Assembly (NCBI RefSeq): GCF_018736045.1
Contig: NZ_CP076132.1
Coordinates: forward strand, 2,775,501-2,839,500
Source of the DNA: Flammeovirga yaeyamensis
GTDB taxonomy: Bacteria > Bacteroidota > Bacteroidia > Cytophagales > Flammeovirgaceae
Length of the DNA stretch: 64,000 nucleotides
Reading direction: 5' to 3'
Shown one piece after another: positions 26,342 through 35,672 of the stretch. Under the pieces are notes generated by a model. That model ran no database searches. It saw nothing but the letters and a program-made list of their open reading frames with translations, and had not been told where the DNA came from. A program made the translations under genes and the position numbers. Every line of letters begins with the position of its first letter. Position 1 is the stretch's first letter.

Positions 26342-27850
26342 GTGAGTAAGACGACAACGGGGCATCCTAAAGGTTTGTATACCTTGTTTGCCACAGAGTT
26401 CTGGGAAAGATTTAGTTACTACGGAATGCGTGGTTTCTTCGTATTATACCTAACAGCAACACTAGCAAACGGAGGCTTTGGCCTAGAAAAAACAGAAGCG
26501 TATAGTATCTATGGTATTTTTACAGCATTAGTTTATGTAACTCCTATTATTGGTGGTATCCTTGCTGATAAAATCCTTGGGCAAAGAAAATCAATTTACA
26601 TTGGTGCCTTATTGATGGCTATTGGTCAATTCACTATGGCATTATCTATTTATGACGCGCACGATTTATTCTTGACTCGTCATATGTCGCTTTACTTAGG
26701 ATTAGGTCTACTTATTATTGGTAACGGTTTCTTTAAACCGAACATTTCTACAATGGTTGGTGGTTTGTACTCTGCAAACGACCCTAACAAAGATTCAGGT
26801 TTCACAATTTTCTACATGGGTATTAACCTTGGTGCTTTTGTAACCAACTTTATTGGTGGTTCATTAGCTGAAAATGTAGGATGGCAATATGGATTTATGG
26901 CAGCAGGTATTGGTATGGTCATCTCTACTATTTGGTTCTTCATGAGAGAAACATCTGTAGTAAGTGGTGAAACAGGTCTTGCTGTAGGTATGTCTCCAAA
27001 AGATCAAGGTACTGAGAAGAATAAATTAGTGAGAAAGGATTGGAATAGCATCCTTGCTTATGTGGCTGGATTAGCTATTTTATCGTATATTCTTGTACAC
27101 TTAGTTATTAATATTGATAGTGATTTATTAACTGATATAGTTCTAGTAATAGGTGTTTTAGGATTAGGTTACTTATTTGTAACAATTTTCCAAAATACAA
27201 CTGGTTCAACGGAATGGAATCGCGTAGGTGTAATTTTCGCCTTAGCCATTTTCAATATTGTATTCTGGTCAGGCTTTGAGCAAGCAGGTACTTCTTTCAA
27301 TACTTTTGCAAACGAATATACAGATCGTAATGTATTTGGTTTTGATATTCCAGCTTCATGGTTCCAATCAATCAACGCCGTATTCATTATTCTTTTAGCA
27401 CCATTATTTACAATTATATGGACTAAATTGACAGCAGTTAAGGCAAACCCAAGAACTCCATTCAAGTTTGCATTCTCATTAGTATTCTTAGGTATTGGCT
27501 TCGGTATCATGGCTATTGCAAACGATACTTACAATGCTTCTAATGCTTTAATTTCTCCAATGTGGTTAGTAATGGTATATTTATTCCACACTGTTGGTGA
27601 GTTATGTATGTCACCTATCGGATTGTCGATGATTACAAAGTTATCGCCTCCAAAAATTGTTTCTGTAATGATGGGATTCTGGATGGGATCTATCGCTTTG
27701 GGTAACTTCTTAGCAGCTCAAATGACAGCGATTTCAGAACATTATCAATTCGATACTTTCTACTTTATCACAGTGTATGCTTTTGTAGCTGCTGCGGTTG
27801 CGTTCTTAGTATCTCCTATTTTGACAAAAATGATGAAGGGTATTCACTAA
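26342..27850 (+). CDS. POT-family proton-dependent oligopeptide transporter
   Basis: A 502-residue MFS protein of the PTR2/POT family that imports di- and tripeptides with protons. The helix 1 motif ExxERFxYYGMRG is present in ATEFWERFSYYGMRG; the FYMGINLGAF segment of helix 4-5 and a C-terminal GELCMSPIGLSM are also diagnostic. Start is GTG at 26342 (MSKTTTGHPKGLY); no in-frame ATG lies just upstream and the protein start fits the family. Works logically with the periplasmic DPP4 and M1 peptidases. Monocistronic, with a strong terminator. The upstream gap (26093-26341) shows no motif I can name. Confidence 0.93.
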   Translation: MSKTTTGHPKGLYTLFATEFWERFSYYGMRGFFVLYLTATLANGGFGLEKTEAYSIYGIFTALVYVTPIIGGILADKILGQRKSIYIGALLMAIGQFTMALSIYDAHDLFLTRHMSLYLGLGLLIIGNGFFKPNISTMVGGLYSANDPNKDSGFTIFYMGINLGAFVTNFIGGSLAENVGWQYGFMAAGIGMVISTIWFFMRETSVVSGETGLAVGMSPKDQGTEKNKLVRKDWNSILAYVAGLAILSYILVHLVINIDSDLLTDIVLVIGVLGLGYLFVTIFQNTTGSTEWNRVGVIFALAIFNIVFWSGFEQAGTSFNTFANEYTDRNVFGFDIPASWFQSINAVFIILLAPLFTIIWTKLTAVKANPRTPFKFAFSLVFLGIGFGIMAIANDTYNASNALISPMWLVMVYLFHTVGELCMSPIGLSMITKLSPPKIVSVMMGFWMGSIALGNFLAAQMTAISEHYQFDTFYFITVYAFVAAAVAFLVSPILTKMMKGIH

Positions 27851-27870
27851 GAATTCCTTTTATATATATG

Positions 27871-27914
27871 AAAAGAGGTTTCTTCAATTTATGTTGGAGA
27901 AACCTCTTTTTTTG
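27871..27914 (+). terminator. Rho-independent terminator of the POT gene
   Basis: Arms AAAAGAGGTTTCT / AGAAACCTCTTTT with a T-run after, 20 bp past the stop. Confidence 0.88.
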
Positions 27915-27960
27915 TTTTAAGTCCTACTTACTTTTGATACTCATGCTTAGTATTGTGGTC

Positions 27961-28027
27961 CAACGATTGAAATCGTGGGTTGGTGATAGGTTGATTTTTA
28001 CAACACTAAATTGTTGTGAAAATTTGG
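27961..28027 (+). repeat. Composite two-hairpin element, copy B
   Basis: Hairpin ACGATT-ga-AATCGT (27963-27976), spacer GGGTTGGTGATAGGTTG, then hairpin ATTTTTACAACA / TGTTGTGAAAAT (27994-28023). It matches, in reverse orientation, the block 8966-9034. Confidence 0.8.
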
Positions 28028-28071
28028 TTGTATAATAAGACTTAGATGATTCTATTGTAAAATACATAGAG

Positions 28072-28812
28072 CTATCTAACTACTAACTCTACTGGATGAC
28101 ATTCATTTTCGTAAACTTGTAAATCCAGTTTTTTCAGTGGCATCCTCCTATCGAATTGTATTTTATTTTGAACTGAAAATATTTCATATTGTCCATGTCT
28201 TAAGGGAATATGTAAGTTTTTTAAATTCTCACAACTCACTTCATCATCACTTTCTTTGAGGTAACCGATTAGATCGAATTGATCAGTTTCAATGTCTCTT
28301 ACAAATACATAAAAGCCAAACTTATCTAGTTTTTCCTCATTTGAATAGAAAATAGCGTTTCCAACATAGGCCCCCTTGGCTAAAGGTGATTGTACTTCTG
28401 CCCTATGATCTTTAAATATCACTTCATGAATATGTGCAGAAAATATTTCTGTTAGATTGTAGTTAACGTCTAGGTATACTTTTTCAAAAGTCGCATGACC
28501 CTTCTTTACTTTTGATGTAGCGAATACATTCTCTACGTATTTTTCATTGTCATAGTATACTTTCGTGATTCTATTATCTTCAACAAATACTCTGGCATCT
28601 AAAATTTCCTTTTGATGTTTGTTGAAGAAATCTTTATCATCAGGCATAATTACCCATACTTCATGCCATCCATTTGTAGGAGTGGGTAGATGATTCTTCT
28701 CTTTGTGATAATAATCTTTTAATTCAGAGACGGTATAAACTTGTTGGGCAATTGATAAATTAGAAACAAAGAAAGTGTTAATCAGAATGAAGGCGAAAAT
28801 AGAAGATCTCAT
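28072..28812 (-). CDS. Secreted protein of unknown function
   Basis: A 246-residue protein with a signal peptide (MRSSIFAFILINTFFVSNLSIAQ). I do not recognise a domain. The body is mixed alpha/beta with many charged and aromatic residues (NGWHEVWVIMPDDKDFFNKHQKEI, HIHEVIFKDHRAEVQSPLAKGAY). It has a single Cys pair (C206-like EVSCENL and ENECHPVEL) that could form a disulfide in the periplasm. It ends beyond a beta-strand LDLQVYENECHPVELVV. It is on the same strand as menC, 68 bp downstream of it, so it may be read from the menC transcript, with no obvious functional link. Confidence 0.75.
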   Translation of the reverse strand: MRSSIFAFILINTFFVSNLSIAQQVYTVSELKDYYHKEKNHLPTPTNGWHEVWVIMPDDKDFFNKHQKEILDARVFVEDNRITKVYYDNEKYVENVFATSKVKKGHATFEKVYLDVNYNLTEIFSAHIHEVIFKDHRAEVQSPLAKGAYVGNAIFYSNEEKLDKFGFYVFVRDIETDQFDLIGYLKESDDEVSCENLKNLHIPLRHGQYEIFSVQNKIQFDRRMPLKKLDLQVYENECHPVELVVR

Positions 28813-28880
28813 ATCAAAATAGGTTGTTTAATTAAAATACAATTTCAACCTCTATTGATATTCAATAACTTATAACATTA

Positions 28881-29948
28881 CTATAGATCATTATTTATGT
28901 CCCATTCTAATGCTTTATTGTAGAAAATCTCTCCGTTGTTCACTTCCAATGGTGAAGCAAAATTATTATGATATAATTGACCTGTTCCCAAGCCATGTGG
29001 TTTATCTATTTTATAGTTAGCTGTAAATTGAGCAATGGCATTTAACCCAATATTTGATTCTAAAGCAGAAGTCATCCACCAAGGAATATTTCTCTCCTCA
29101 GCAATTTTTATCCATTTGCTCGACGCCTCTAATCCTCCAATTAATGCCGGTTTTAAAATAATGTATTGAGGTTTCACAATATCCAATAACTCTTCTTGTA
29201 GATGTTCTTCCACACCGATCAGTTCTTCATCAAGGGCAATGGGTATTGGTGTAGCATCACATAATGATGACATCTCTTCTAACTGCTTAGGCCATATAGG
29301 CTGTTCAATAGAATGAATCTCAAATTCTGATAACCGATTCAACTTCTCTAAGGCTTCTTCAACAGGAAAAGCACCATTAGCATCTACTCTTAACGTAATA
29401 TCATTTGATGAATATTGAGAACGGATGTATTTCAAAAGTGATAATTCCTGATCAAAATCTAACGCTCCGATTTTCATTTTGATACAATCGAAACCTTTAT
29501 TTAATTTTTGATCAATTTGTTCCTTCATAAAAGACTTATCTCCCATCCATACCAATCCATTAATTGGTATGCTTTCTCCTTTATAAAAAGCATTATCATA
29601 GATCTTTTTAAACCCACCGTTACTCAAATCAAGTAATGCTGTTTCTATGGCGAAATAAAAACTAGGGTATAAGTCTTTATCAATAAACTCAGGTAAATCT
29701 TCTAAAGTAACTTTATGCTCATTTAAAGTTTCAATCAATGCTTTAAGACGAAGTTCATAATCTTCAAAATGATCAATACTTAATCCTTTTAAAGTATTAC
29801 ATTCACCATAACCGATTACTTCTGGATTTTCTGCATCAAAAACAGAGACAATAAAACAGTCCTTTTTAGAAATTGACCCACGAGATGTTTTAGCCGGAAA
29901 ATTGAAAAGCAACTCTTTTTTGAAGTATTGAAATTTAAGCATTGCCAC
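28881..29948 (-). CDS. menC: o-Succinylbenzoate synthase (enolase superfamily)
   Basis: A 355-residue enzyme that dehydrates SHCHC to o-succinylbenzoate in menaquinone biosynthesis. The enolase-superfamily active site is complete: K157-x-K159 (CIKMKIG), metal ligands D189 (RVDANGAF), E215 (IEQPI) and D240 (ALDEE), and K266 (LKPALIGG). The later TSALESNIGLNAIAQF is typical of OSBS. The Bacteroidota OSBS group has this length. An N-succinylamino acid racemase or dipeptide epimerase is the alternative within the superfamily. Other men genes are not in view. It lies 27 bp downstream of the SPOR lipoprotein gene on the same strand. Confidence 0.87.
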   Translation of the reverse strand: MAMLKFQYFKKELLFNFPAKTSRGSISKKDCFIVSVFDAENPEVIGYGECNTLKGLSIDHFEDYELRLKALIETLNEHKVTLEDLPEFIDKDLYPSFYFAIETALLDLSNGGFKKIYDNAFYKGESIPINGLVWMGDKSFMKEQIDQKLNKGFDCIKMKIGALDFDQELSLLKYIRSQYSSNDITLRVDANGAFPVEEALEKLNRLSEFEIHSIEQPIWPKQLEEMSSLCDATPIPIALDEELIGVEEHLQEELLDIVKPQYIILKPALIGGLEASSKWIKIAEERNIPWWMTSALESNIGLNAIAQFTANYKIDKPHGLGTGQLYHNNFASPLEVNNGEIFYNKALEWDINNDL

Positions 29949-29975
29949 AAAATTTGATTAATAAAAAGGATTAGG

Positions 29976-31373
29976 TTAAAGAGTATTCATTTGATAATCG
30001 TCTCCAAGACGGAAAGAAGCTAATTTCTCGAGCATTTCTTCTTGTTCGAAGGTTCCTTTTTTGAAATTGGATATCTTCCCAATGTTATCACTATTTTGGA
30101 AGATAACCGATTCTAACATCCAATCTAATTTCCTTGTCTCAGGATTTCTCCTCCTTGTTTTATAGAAAAAGGCATCTCTATTTCCTAATAGTACCTTTTC
30201 TACATTTGGATCATCTAAATACCTGCTATAGCGATTTCTAAATATTTTATCGATGGTATTTTCATCATTAAAATTTTCTAACTGATACACTAAAGTACCT
30301 CTTTCAGAATTTTCGAAATAACAACTTAATTGGGTCTGTCCTACTTCTAGCAAAGCCGTTTTCCCTCTTCTGCTGTCTTTTGTTGTAAAATCAAAAGCAA
30401 TCATTCGCTCTGTTGGATTTAAAGCATCAGGAAATGATCCAAGCAATCTTTTCACACTATTGTATTCATCAACAGCATGTCTATCTCCAATATTTTTTGC
30501 AAATGATTTTAGAAGATGGACATCATTTTTATTGGACTGAATTAATGCCAATAGTAGACCTGATGCTGACTCCAATACTAAATAAGAGCGTAACTCCTTG
30601 GGATTAATTGTTACTTGATAACCGTTCATCTGCCAATCATTATCAATCACAATTTCTTCTGATTTTTGAATTTTATATCTTTTCGATTTTAAAATCCTCT
30701 CTGAAAAAGCTTTTGAAAGACCTTCTTTGTAATCGTTTTTTTCTTTCAACTTTACCAGATGAATAGTCAATTCTGTTTTAGAAAATGGTTCAACATACTT
30801 TCCTTCAACAATTTCATCTACATTATTTTTGAAATTTCTTTGAATGATTCCTCTAGGATAATCAAATTCTATATTACGGCTAATACTATTCGATCTTACA
30901 TTTATATCATCAAAATAGGATAATGATTTCAGAGATCTTATCTGAAAATTCGGGTTATGAGGTAATTGCAACAATAGATCTAAAGATGTCCAACTTGCAG
31001 GATAATTATCAACTTCATTTTCTGATAAAGGAATTAATTCCTCGTGTAGCTTATTATAGTTTTGAACTTCTAAGGCATTCAATCCAAAATTATCCTCTAG
31101 TTTCATCTTTAATGCTAAGACATCTTCCAAACTCTTCTCAGCACCAATAATAATATGATACCATTTCCCGTCTACATCATTAGATTGTGTAATTGCATAA
31201 GGTGAAAGTCCCTTATTTTCGAGATAATCTATACCATTTTCCATTTCGTCGTACTCTCTAAAAGAGGCAATTTTAACAGAGAATGGCTTTTCATCATTGA
31301 ACTGTTCTGGAGAACAAGAACAAAAAACAATCGCAGAAAAGATAATATACAAGTAAGGATGAATTAGTTTCAT
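29976..31373 (-). CDS. Lipoprotein with SPOR-like domain, unknown function
   Basis: A 465-residue protein starting at MKLIHPYLYIIFSAIVFCSC, with a lipobox ending at Cys. The two upstream in-frame ATGs would add a non-signal stretch and are not favoured. Residues ~30-105 (FSVKIASFREYDEMENGIDYL, then KWYHIIIGAEKSLEDVLALK) have the strand-helix pattern of a SPOR domain, which binds denuded peptidoglycan glycans. The remaining ~350 residues are not recognised; they include a stretch resembling repeated beta structures. It is probably anchored in the outer or inner membrane facing the periplasm. Followed 27 bp later by menC. Confidence 0.75.
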   Translation of the reverse strand: MKLIHPYLYIIFSAIVFCSCSPEQFNDEKPFSVKIASFREYDEMENGIDYLENKGLSPYAITQSNDVDGKWYHIIIGAEKSLEDVLALKMKLEDNFGLNALEVQNYNKLHEELIPLSENEVDNYPASWTSLDLLLQLPHNPNFQIRSLKSLSYFDDINVRSNSISRNIEFDYPRGIIQRNFKNNVDEIVEGKYVEPFSKTELTIHLVKLKEKNDYKEGLSKAFSERILKSKRYKIQKSEEIVIDNDWQMNGYQVTINPKELRSYLVLESASGLLLALIQSNKNDVHLLKSFAKNIGDRHAVDEYNSVKRLLGSFPDALNPTERMIAFDFTTKDSRRGKTALLEVGQTQLSCYFENSERGTLVYQLENFNDENTIDKIFRNRYSRYLDDPNVEKVLLGNRDAFFYKTRRRNPETRKLDWMLESVIFQNSDNIGKISNFKKGTFEQEEMLEKLASFRLGDDYQMNTL

Positions 31374-31512
31374 TTTGTTGCAGTTCATTCTAAAGGGTAA
31401 CATTAATTCGTTACCCTCAAGTTAAAGTATATTTGTGAAATTATGAATTAGAATAATCCAAATCCAATAAATTATAATCTATGTTTATAATTCATCAATT
31501 AAATGATGCATT

Positions 31513-33507
31513 TTATTCAATTGAGGTCAATATTTCTTCTCTTATAATAGATATATCTATAATCTCATCTCCATATTCTAATTTTTGCATTACATCAAAA
31601 CCATCTACCACTTCAGAGAAAATTGTATATCGGCCATCTAAGTGATGTGTTGGAACTAGAGAAAAGAAAAACTGACAAGATTCTGTGTCTTTCCCTGCCG
31701 AGGCAATTCCTAATGAACCTCTCTTATAATTTAGCATTGAAAACTCACTCGGAATGTTATAATCTAAACCACCAAAACCATCTCCTCTTGGATCTCCACC
31801 TTGTGTAACAAAATTAGGCACCATTCTATGGAAGTGAAGGTGATTATAAAAACCACTATCAATTAAACTTACAAACATAGCAACAGTTGCAGGTGCCTCT
31901 TCTACTTTCAATTGTATATCTATATCACCTTTTTCTGTTTTGATTCGTGCAATCTGATTCTGTTCAATATCCTTTATATATTTCCATTGAATACCTTTAT
32001 TTGGATATGAAGTTTTTGCTTTAAACTCTTTCCCTTCTAAAAAGGCTATCGTCTTTTCTAATTCAATATAAGCTTCGACTTGAAGTGGCAACTCCAAAAG
32101 ATCTTTGACCTCATTTAATTTAGCAATAGATGGAAAATGAGACTTAAAATGATCATGTTTCTTATTTTGAATAAACTGACAAGCATTGTAAATCTGTGAT
32201 ACGTCTTTAGTTGCGATACATTCTTCGAGAATTCTTTTTAATTCTTCACCTTCTTTTTTCGATGGACGGAATTTTGAGGAATAATCATTTAAAACCAATT
32301 CAATAGATTTCGTTTTTAGAATATTTACATCAGTTGTTTTCCAAGTATCAAATGCTAAGTCTTTACCATATTTTGATTCTGTAATTGCTTCTAACCAAAT
32401 CGTCTTCTCATAAGATGATGGTGCATTTTCAAAATGTTTCAAAGCAAATTCATACATCTTTTTATCCTTATTCCTTTTACGAAGAATGGCTTTCATAGCT
32501 TCCGCTTTTGCATTATTAAAGTTAACCACCTCAAGAATATCAAAAACTTCTTTTGCTTCTGACCAACCTAACTTGTTATAAATCGACTGAGCAGCAATTT
32601 CTGCAACAATAGGATCATTATAACTTAAATATTCAATTGATTTATTAATCACACCTGAATACCTTACCTTCTCTGTTGCCATTAAAGCATTTTGAAGCAC
32701 AGTTGGTGATTTTTCATCAGTTAAGATTTTCTTTAATGCAGTAGCACTACCTGCTCCTTTAGAAAAATTTTGAATCGCTTTTGTAAAATTGGCTCTGATT
32801 AACTCGTTTTCATGATGTCTGGCATTATCAAAAATATTCGAATTAAACGTTTCTAACATATGCTTACTATTGATTCTAGCAAAATAAGCACTACACCATT
32901 CTTTTGTTTCTACACTCTTTGATTTTGTAAAAATGCGCATGATTTGTTCAGAAGCATCATACGATTGATAACCCTGCCAATCTTTTGCTCTATGCAAACC
33001 CTTTACAATACCAAACATCACATTTTCATCGCTTAATACGAAATGTGTCAATAGGTAAATAGCACCATCGTTTGCACATTTCCCCAAACTTTCGAACATA
33101 TGTTCTAATAATTCTGTTTCTTTTTGATGTTTTACTATAAAATCAATAATAAATGGAGATAAAGAACGGTCCCCCATTTGCCCTAAAGCAAATGCAGCTG
33201 CTATCTTTACATTAAGGTGATTAGATTCTAAAAGAACTCCTTTAATATCAGAAATTGCTAAAGTGTCTTGTACAGAACCAAGAGCAATTAAGACTTCTTC
33301 TTGATAAACGGTGTCCTTTAGAATCTTTAATAATTCTTTTGTATTACGTTCATCTCTAAGAGAATAAATTTCTCTAATTTTGTGGTCCTGAAATTTATTG
33401 GAATATTTTTCACCTCCACTAGTTCCTTGTTCTTCTTCTGAACAAGAGATTATGAAGAGACCTAAAAAAAATAAATAAAAAATCGATAAGAATTTATAGT
33501 TGCTCAT
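31513..33507 (-). CDS. HEAT-repeat lipoprotein with C-terminal cyclophilin domain
   Basis: A 664-residue lipoprotein (lipobox LGLFIISC near residue 22). Residues ~45-500 are helical repeats of HEAT/PBS type (VKIAAAFALGQMGDRSLSPFIIDFI, DPIVAEIAAQSIYNKLG). Residues ~515-660 are a cyclophilin-type peptidyl-prolyl isomerase: RIKTEKGDIDIQL, FYNHLHFHRMVPNFVTQGGDPRGDGFGG, SCQFFFSLVPTHHLDGRYTIFSEVVDG. The key residues of the cyclophilin active site (Arg of FHRMVP, Phe and Gln of QGGD, His of HHLDGRYT) are present, so it should be active. A periplasmic or outer-membrane folding factor with a docking scaffold is inferred. Monocistronic, divergent from deoA. Confidence 0.88.
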   Translation of the reverse strand: MSNYKFLSIFYLFFLGLFIISCSEEEQGTSGGEKYSNKFQDHKIREIYSLRDERNTKELLKILKDTVYQEEVLIALGSVQDTLAISDIKGVLLESNHLNVKIAAAFALGQMGDRSLSPFIIDFIVKHQKETELLEHMFESLGKCANDGAIYLLTHFVLSDENVMFGIVKGLHRAKDWQGYQSYDASEQIMRIFTKSKSVETKEWCSAYFARINSKHMLETFNSNIFDNARHHENELIRANFTKAIQNFSKGAGSATALKKILTDEKSPTVLQNALMATEKVRYSGVINKSIEYLSYNDPIVAEIAAQSIYNKLGWSEAKEVFDILEVVNFNNAKAEAMKAILRKRNKDKKMYEFALKHFENAPSSYEKTIWLEAITESKYGKDLAFDTWKTTDVNILKTKSIELVLNDYSSKFRPSKKEGEELKRILEECIATKDVSQIYNACQFIQNKKHDHFKSHFPSIAKLNEVKDLLELPLQVEAYIELEKTIAFLEGKEFKAKTSYPNKGIQWKYIKDIEQNQIARIKTEKGDIDIQLKVEEAPATVAMFVSLIDSGFYNHLHFHRMVPNFVTQGGDPRGDGFGGLDYNIPSEFSMLNYKRGSLGIASAGKDTESCQFFFSLVPTHHLDGRYTIFSEVVDGFDVMQKLEYGDEIIDISIIREEILTSIE

Positions 33508-33565
33508 TTGTGCTAAATATGTTTATCGATAAAATAACCAATTAAAAACCTCATACACAAATTTT

Positions 33566-34870
33566 ATGCGTGCAGTCGATATAATCATTAAAAAAAGAGA
33601 GGATTTAGAATTAACTTCTGAAGAATTAAAAGAATTTTTAGACGGTTACCTAAAAGGTGATGTAACCGATTATCAAATGTCGGCCTTTTTAATGGCTGTC
33701 TTTTTAAATGGACTTTCTGATAATGAATTAAAAGTTTTGACAGAGACTATGAGAAACTCTGGCGACTTGATTCACCTTGAGGGGGTCACTAGATTTCTTA
33801 TCGATAAGCATAGTACTGGAGGTGTTGGCGATAAAACTAGTATTGCTCTTGCTCCCCTCTTATCCACTTTTGGTATTGGTACGGCAAAAATGTCCGGTAA
33901 AGGTCTTGGTCATACAGGAGGTACTTTAGATAAATTCGAAGCTATCCCTGGTTTTAAATTCCCAGAGTCTGAAGCAGAGATGGTCAATAGCATTGAGCAT
34001 TCAGGCATTGGTATCATGGGACAGACAGATGATATTGTTCCTCTAGACAAAAAGCTTTATGCCTTGAGAGACGTGACGGGTACTGTAGATAGTTATCCTT
34101 TGATTGCCTCGAGTATTATGAGTAAAAAGCTTGCCGTTCGTTCTGATGGAATTATCCTTGATGTTAAAGTAGGCGACGGTGCTTTTATGAAAACATTGGA
34201 GAATGCTCAAAAGCTTGCGAACATCATGAGAGATATCGGAACAATGTTCGAGCGTAAAGTGCATATCGTACTTAGTGGTATGGAACAACCTTTAGGTAAT
34301 GCTATTGGTAATGGACTTGAAGTCTACGAAGCGGTTGAATCTTTAAAAGGTAATGGTCCTAAAGACTTTGAAGAATTGATTACAACAATCACAGGTATCG
34401 CTCTTGTTCAAAAAGGAGTTGTTAAAACGGTTGAAGAAGGTATTGAAAAGGCTGTTGCTAAATTACACTCTGGTGAAGCGGTTACTGCCCTTAGAGACTT
34501 CGTTGCTGATTGTCATGGTGACGCCTCTTATATCGAGCAACCTGAGAAATTCTTAACTGCTCAATTCAAATATGAATTAAAAGCGGATGCAGATGGTTGC
34601 ATTTCCCAATTAAAGGCAGAGTCTGTAGGTACAGCAGGTATGCTTTTAGGTGCAGGTAGAGAAACAAAAGAAGATGTTATCGATTATGCTGTTGGTATTG
34701 TTCTAGAAAAGAAAGTAGGTGATATTGTCTCTAAAGGAGATACTTTAGCCGTACTTCACTACAACAAGGAGAATGACAAATTCAAACAGGCAGTCGAATT
34801 ATTGAATTCTGCTTATCAGATATCAAACGATAAGGTGGAACAGCCGAAAGTGATTCTAGACATTCAATAA
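33566..34870 (+). CDS. deoA: Thymidine / pyrimidine-nucleoside phosphorylase
   Basis: A 434-residue enzyme of the NP-II family that splits thymidine or uridine with phosphate to the base and (deoxy)ribose 1-phosphate. The family signature DKHSTGGVGDKTSIALAPLLSTFG (phosphate loop) and MSGKGLGHTGGTLDKFEAIPGF are intact. SIMSKKLAVRSDGIILDVKVGDGAFMK follows, with the Arg/Ser/Lys that bind the base. Whether it is thymidine-specific (DeoA) or broad (Pdp) is not clear. It heads the deo cluster. A 131-bp gap with a separate -7 box precedes deoC, so the two transcription units may be independent. Confidence 0.93.
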   Translation: MRAVDIIIKKREDLELTSEELKEFLDGYLKGDVTDYQMSAFLMAVFLNGLSDNELKVLTETMRNSGDLIHLEGVTRFLIDKHSTGGVGDKTSIALAPLLSTFGIGTAKMSGKGLGHTGGTLDKFEAIPGFKFPESEAEMVNSIEHSGIGIMGQTDDIVPLDKKLYALRDVTGTVDSYPLIASSIMSKKLAVRSDGIILDVKVGDGAFMKTLENAQKLANIMRDIGTMFERKVHIVLSGMEQPLGNAIGNGLEVYEAVESLKGNGPKDFEELITTITGIALVQKGVVKTVEEGIEKAVAKLHSGEAVTALRDFVADCHGDASYIEQPEKFLTAQFKYELKADADGCISQLKAESVGTAGMLLGAGRETKEDVIDYAVGIVLEKKVGDIVSKGDTLAVLHYNKENDKFKQAVELLNSAYQISNDKVEQPKVILDIQ

Positions 34871-34946
34871 TTATAGGATACAAAGAACTTTTGTGATGAT
34901 TATTATTAATAATTGCAAAAGAAATGAGCTTCACCTATTCAAATAG

Positions 34947-34954
34947 TAACTTTG
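34947..34954 (+). promoter_or_regulatory. -7 promoter box of the deoC-deoB-deoD unit
   Basis: TAACTTTG followed by TGCG, a perfect TAnnTTTG match 47 bp before the deoC ATG. Confidence 0.6.
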
Positions 34955-35001
34955 TGCGTTACAAATAGAAATACAAATCATAATAAGCATATAAATTAGA
35001 T

Positions 35002-35667
35002 ATGAGTATAGCTAAATACGTTGATCACACTATTCTTGCAGCGAACGCGACTGCATCTCAGATTATTACTCTTTGTGAAGAAGCGAAAGAACATAACTTT
35101 TTCTCAGTTTGTGTCAATACATCTTATGTGCCATTAGCAAAAGAACATACTAACGGTTCTGATGTTGCCGTATGTGCCGTAGTTGGTTTCCCATTAGGTA
35201 TGATGGATACTGCTTCTAAAGTATTCGAAGCTAAAACAGCAGTTGAAAATGGTGCTGATGAAATCGACATGGTTATCAATGTGGGTAAATTGAAAGATGG
35301 CGAAAACGATTATGTGGAAAATGAAATCCGCTTAATCAAAGAAGCAATCGGTTCTAGAGTTTTGAAAGTGATTATCGAAACTTGTTACTTAACTGACGAG
35401 GAAAAAGAAAGAGCCTCAAAACTTTCTGTGAATGCTAATGCAGATTTCGTAAAGACTTCTACTGGTTTCGGTACTGGAGGAGCTGCTTACGAAGATATTC
35501 AAATCATGAAAGACGCTGTTGCTGGTAAAGCACAATTAAAAGCTTCTGGCGGTGTTCGTGATTATGAAACTGCTCAAAAATATATCGACATGGGTGTTAC
35601 TCGTTTGGGTACATCTAGCGGAATTAAAATTATTCAAGGCGGTACAGCCGACGAAGGTAGCTACTAA
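35002..35667 (+). CDS. deoC: Deoxyribose-phosphate aldolase
   Basis: A 221-residue class I aldolase that cleaves 2-deoxyribose 5-phosphate to glyceraldehyde 3-phosphate and acetaldehyde. The Schiff-base Lys is K151 in FVKTSTGFG, with helper K180 (LKASGGVRD) and D89 (EIDMVINVG). The opening YVDHTILAANAT is typical. It lies five bases upstream of deoB, clearly one operon. Confidence 0.96.
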   Translation: MSIAKYVDHTILAANATASQIITLCEEAKEHNFFSVCVNTSYVPLAKEHTNGSDVAVCAVVGFPLGMMDTASKVFEAKTAVENGADEIDMVINVGKLKDGENDYVENEIRLIKEAIGSRVLKVIIETCYLTDEEKERASKLSVNANADFVKTSTGFGTGGAAYEDIQIMKDAVAGKAQLKASGGVRDYETAQKYIDMGVTRLGTSSGIKIIQGGTADEGSY

Positions 35668-35672
35668 TATAT

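Noticed and set aside
31428-31435. TATATTTG on the plus strand as a promoter
   Set aside because: It lies upstream of two minus-strand genes with no plus-strand gene behind it for 2 kb, and AT-rich DNA gives such boxes by chance.
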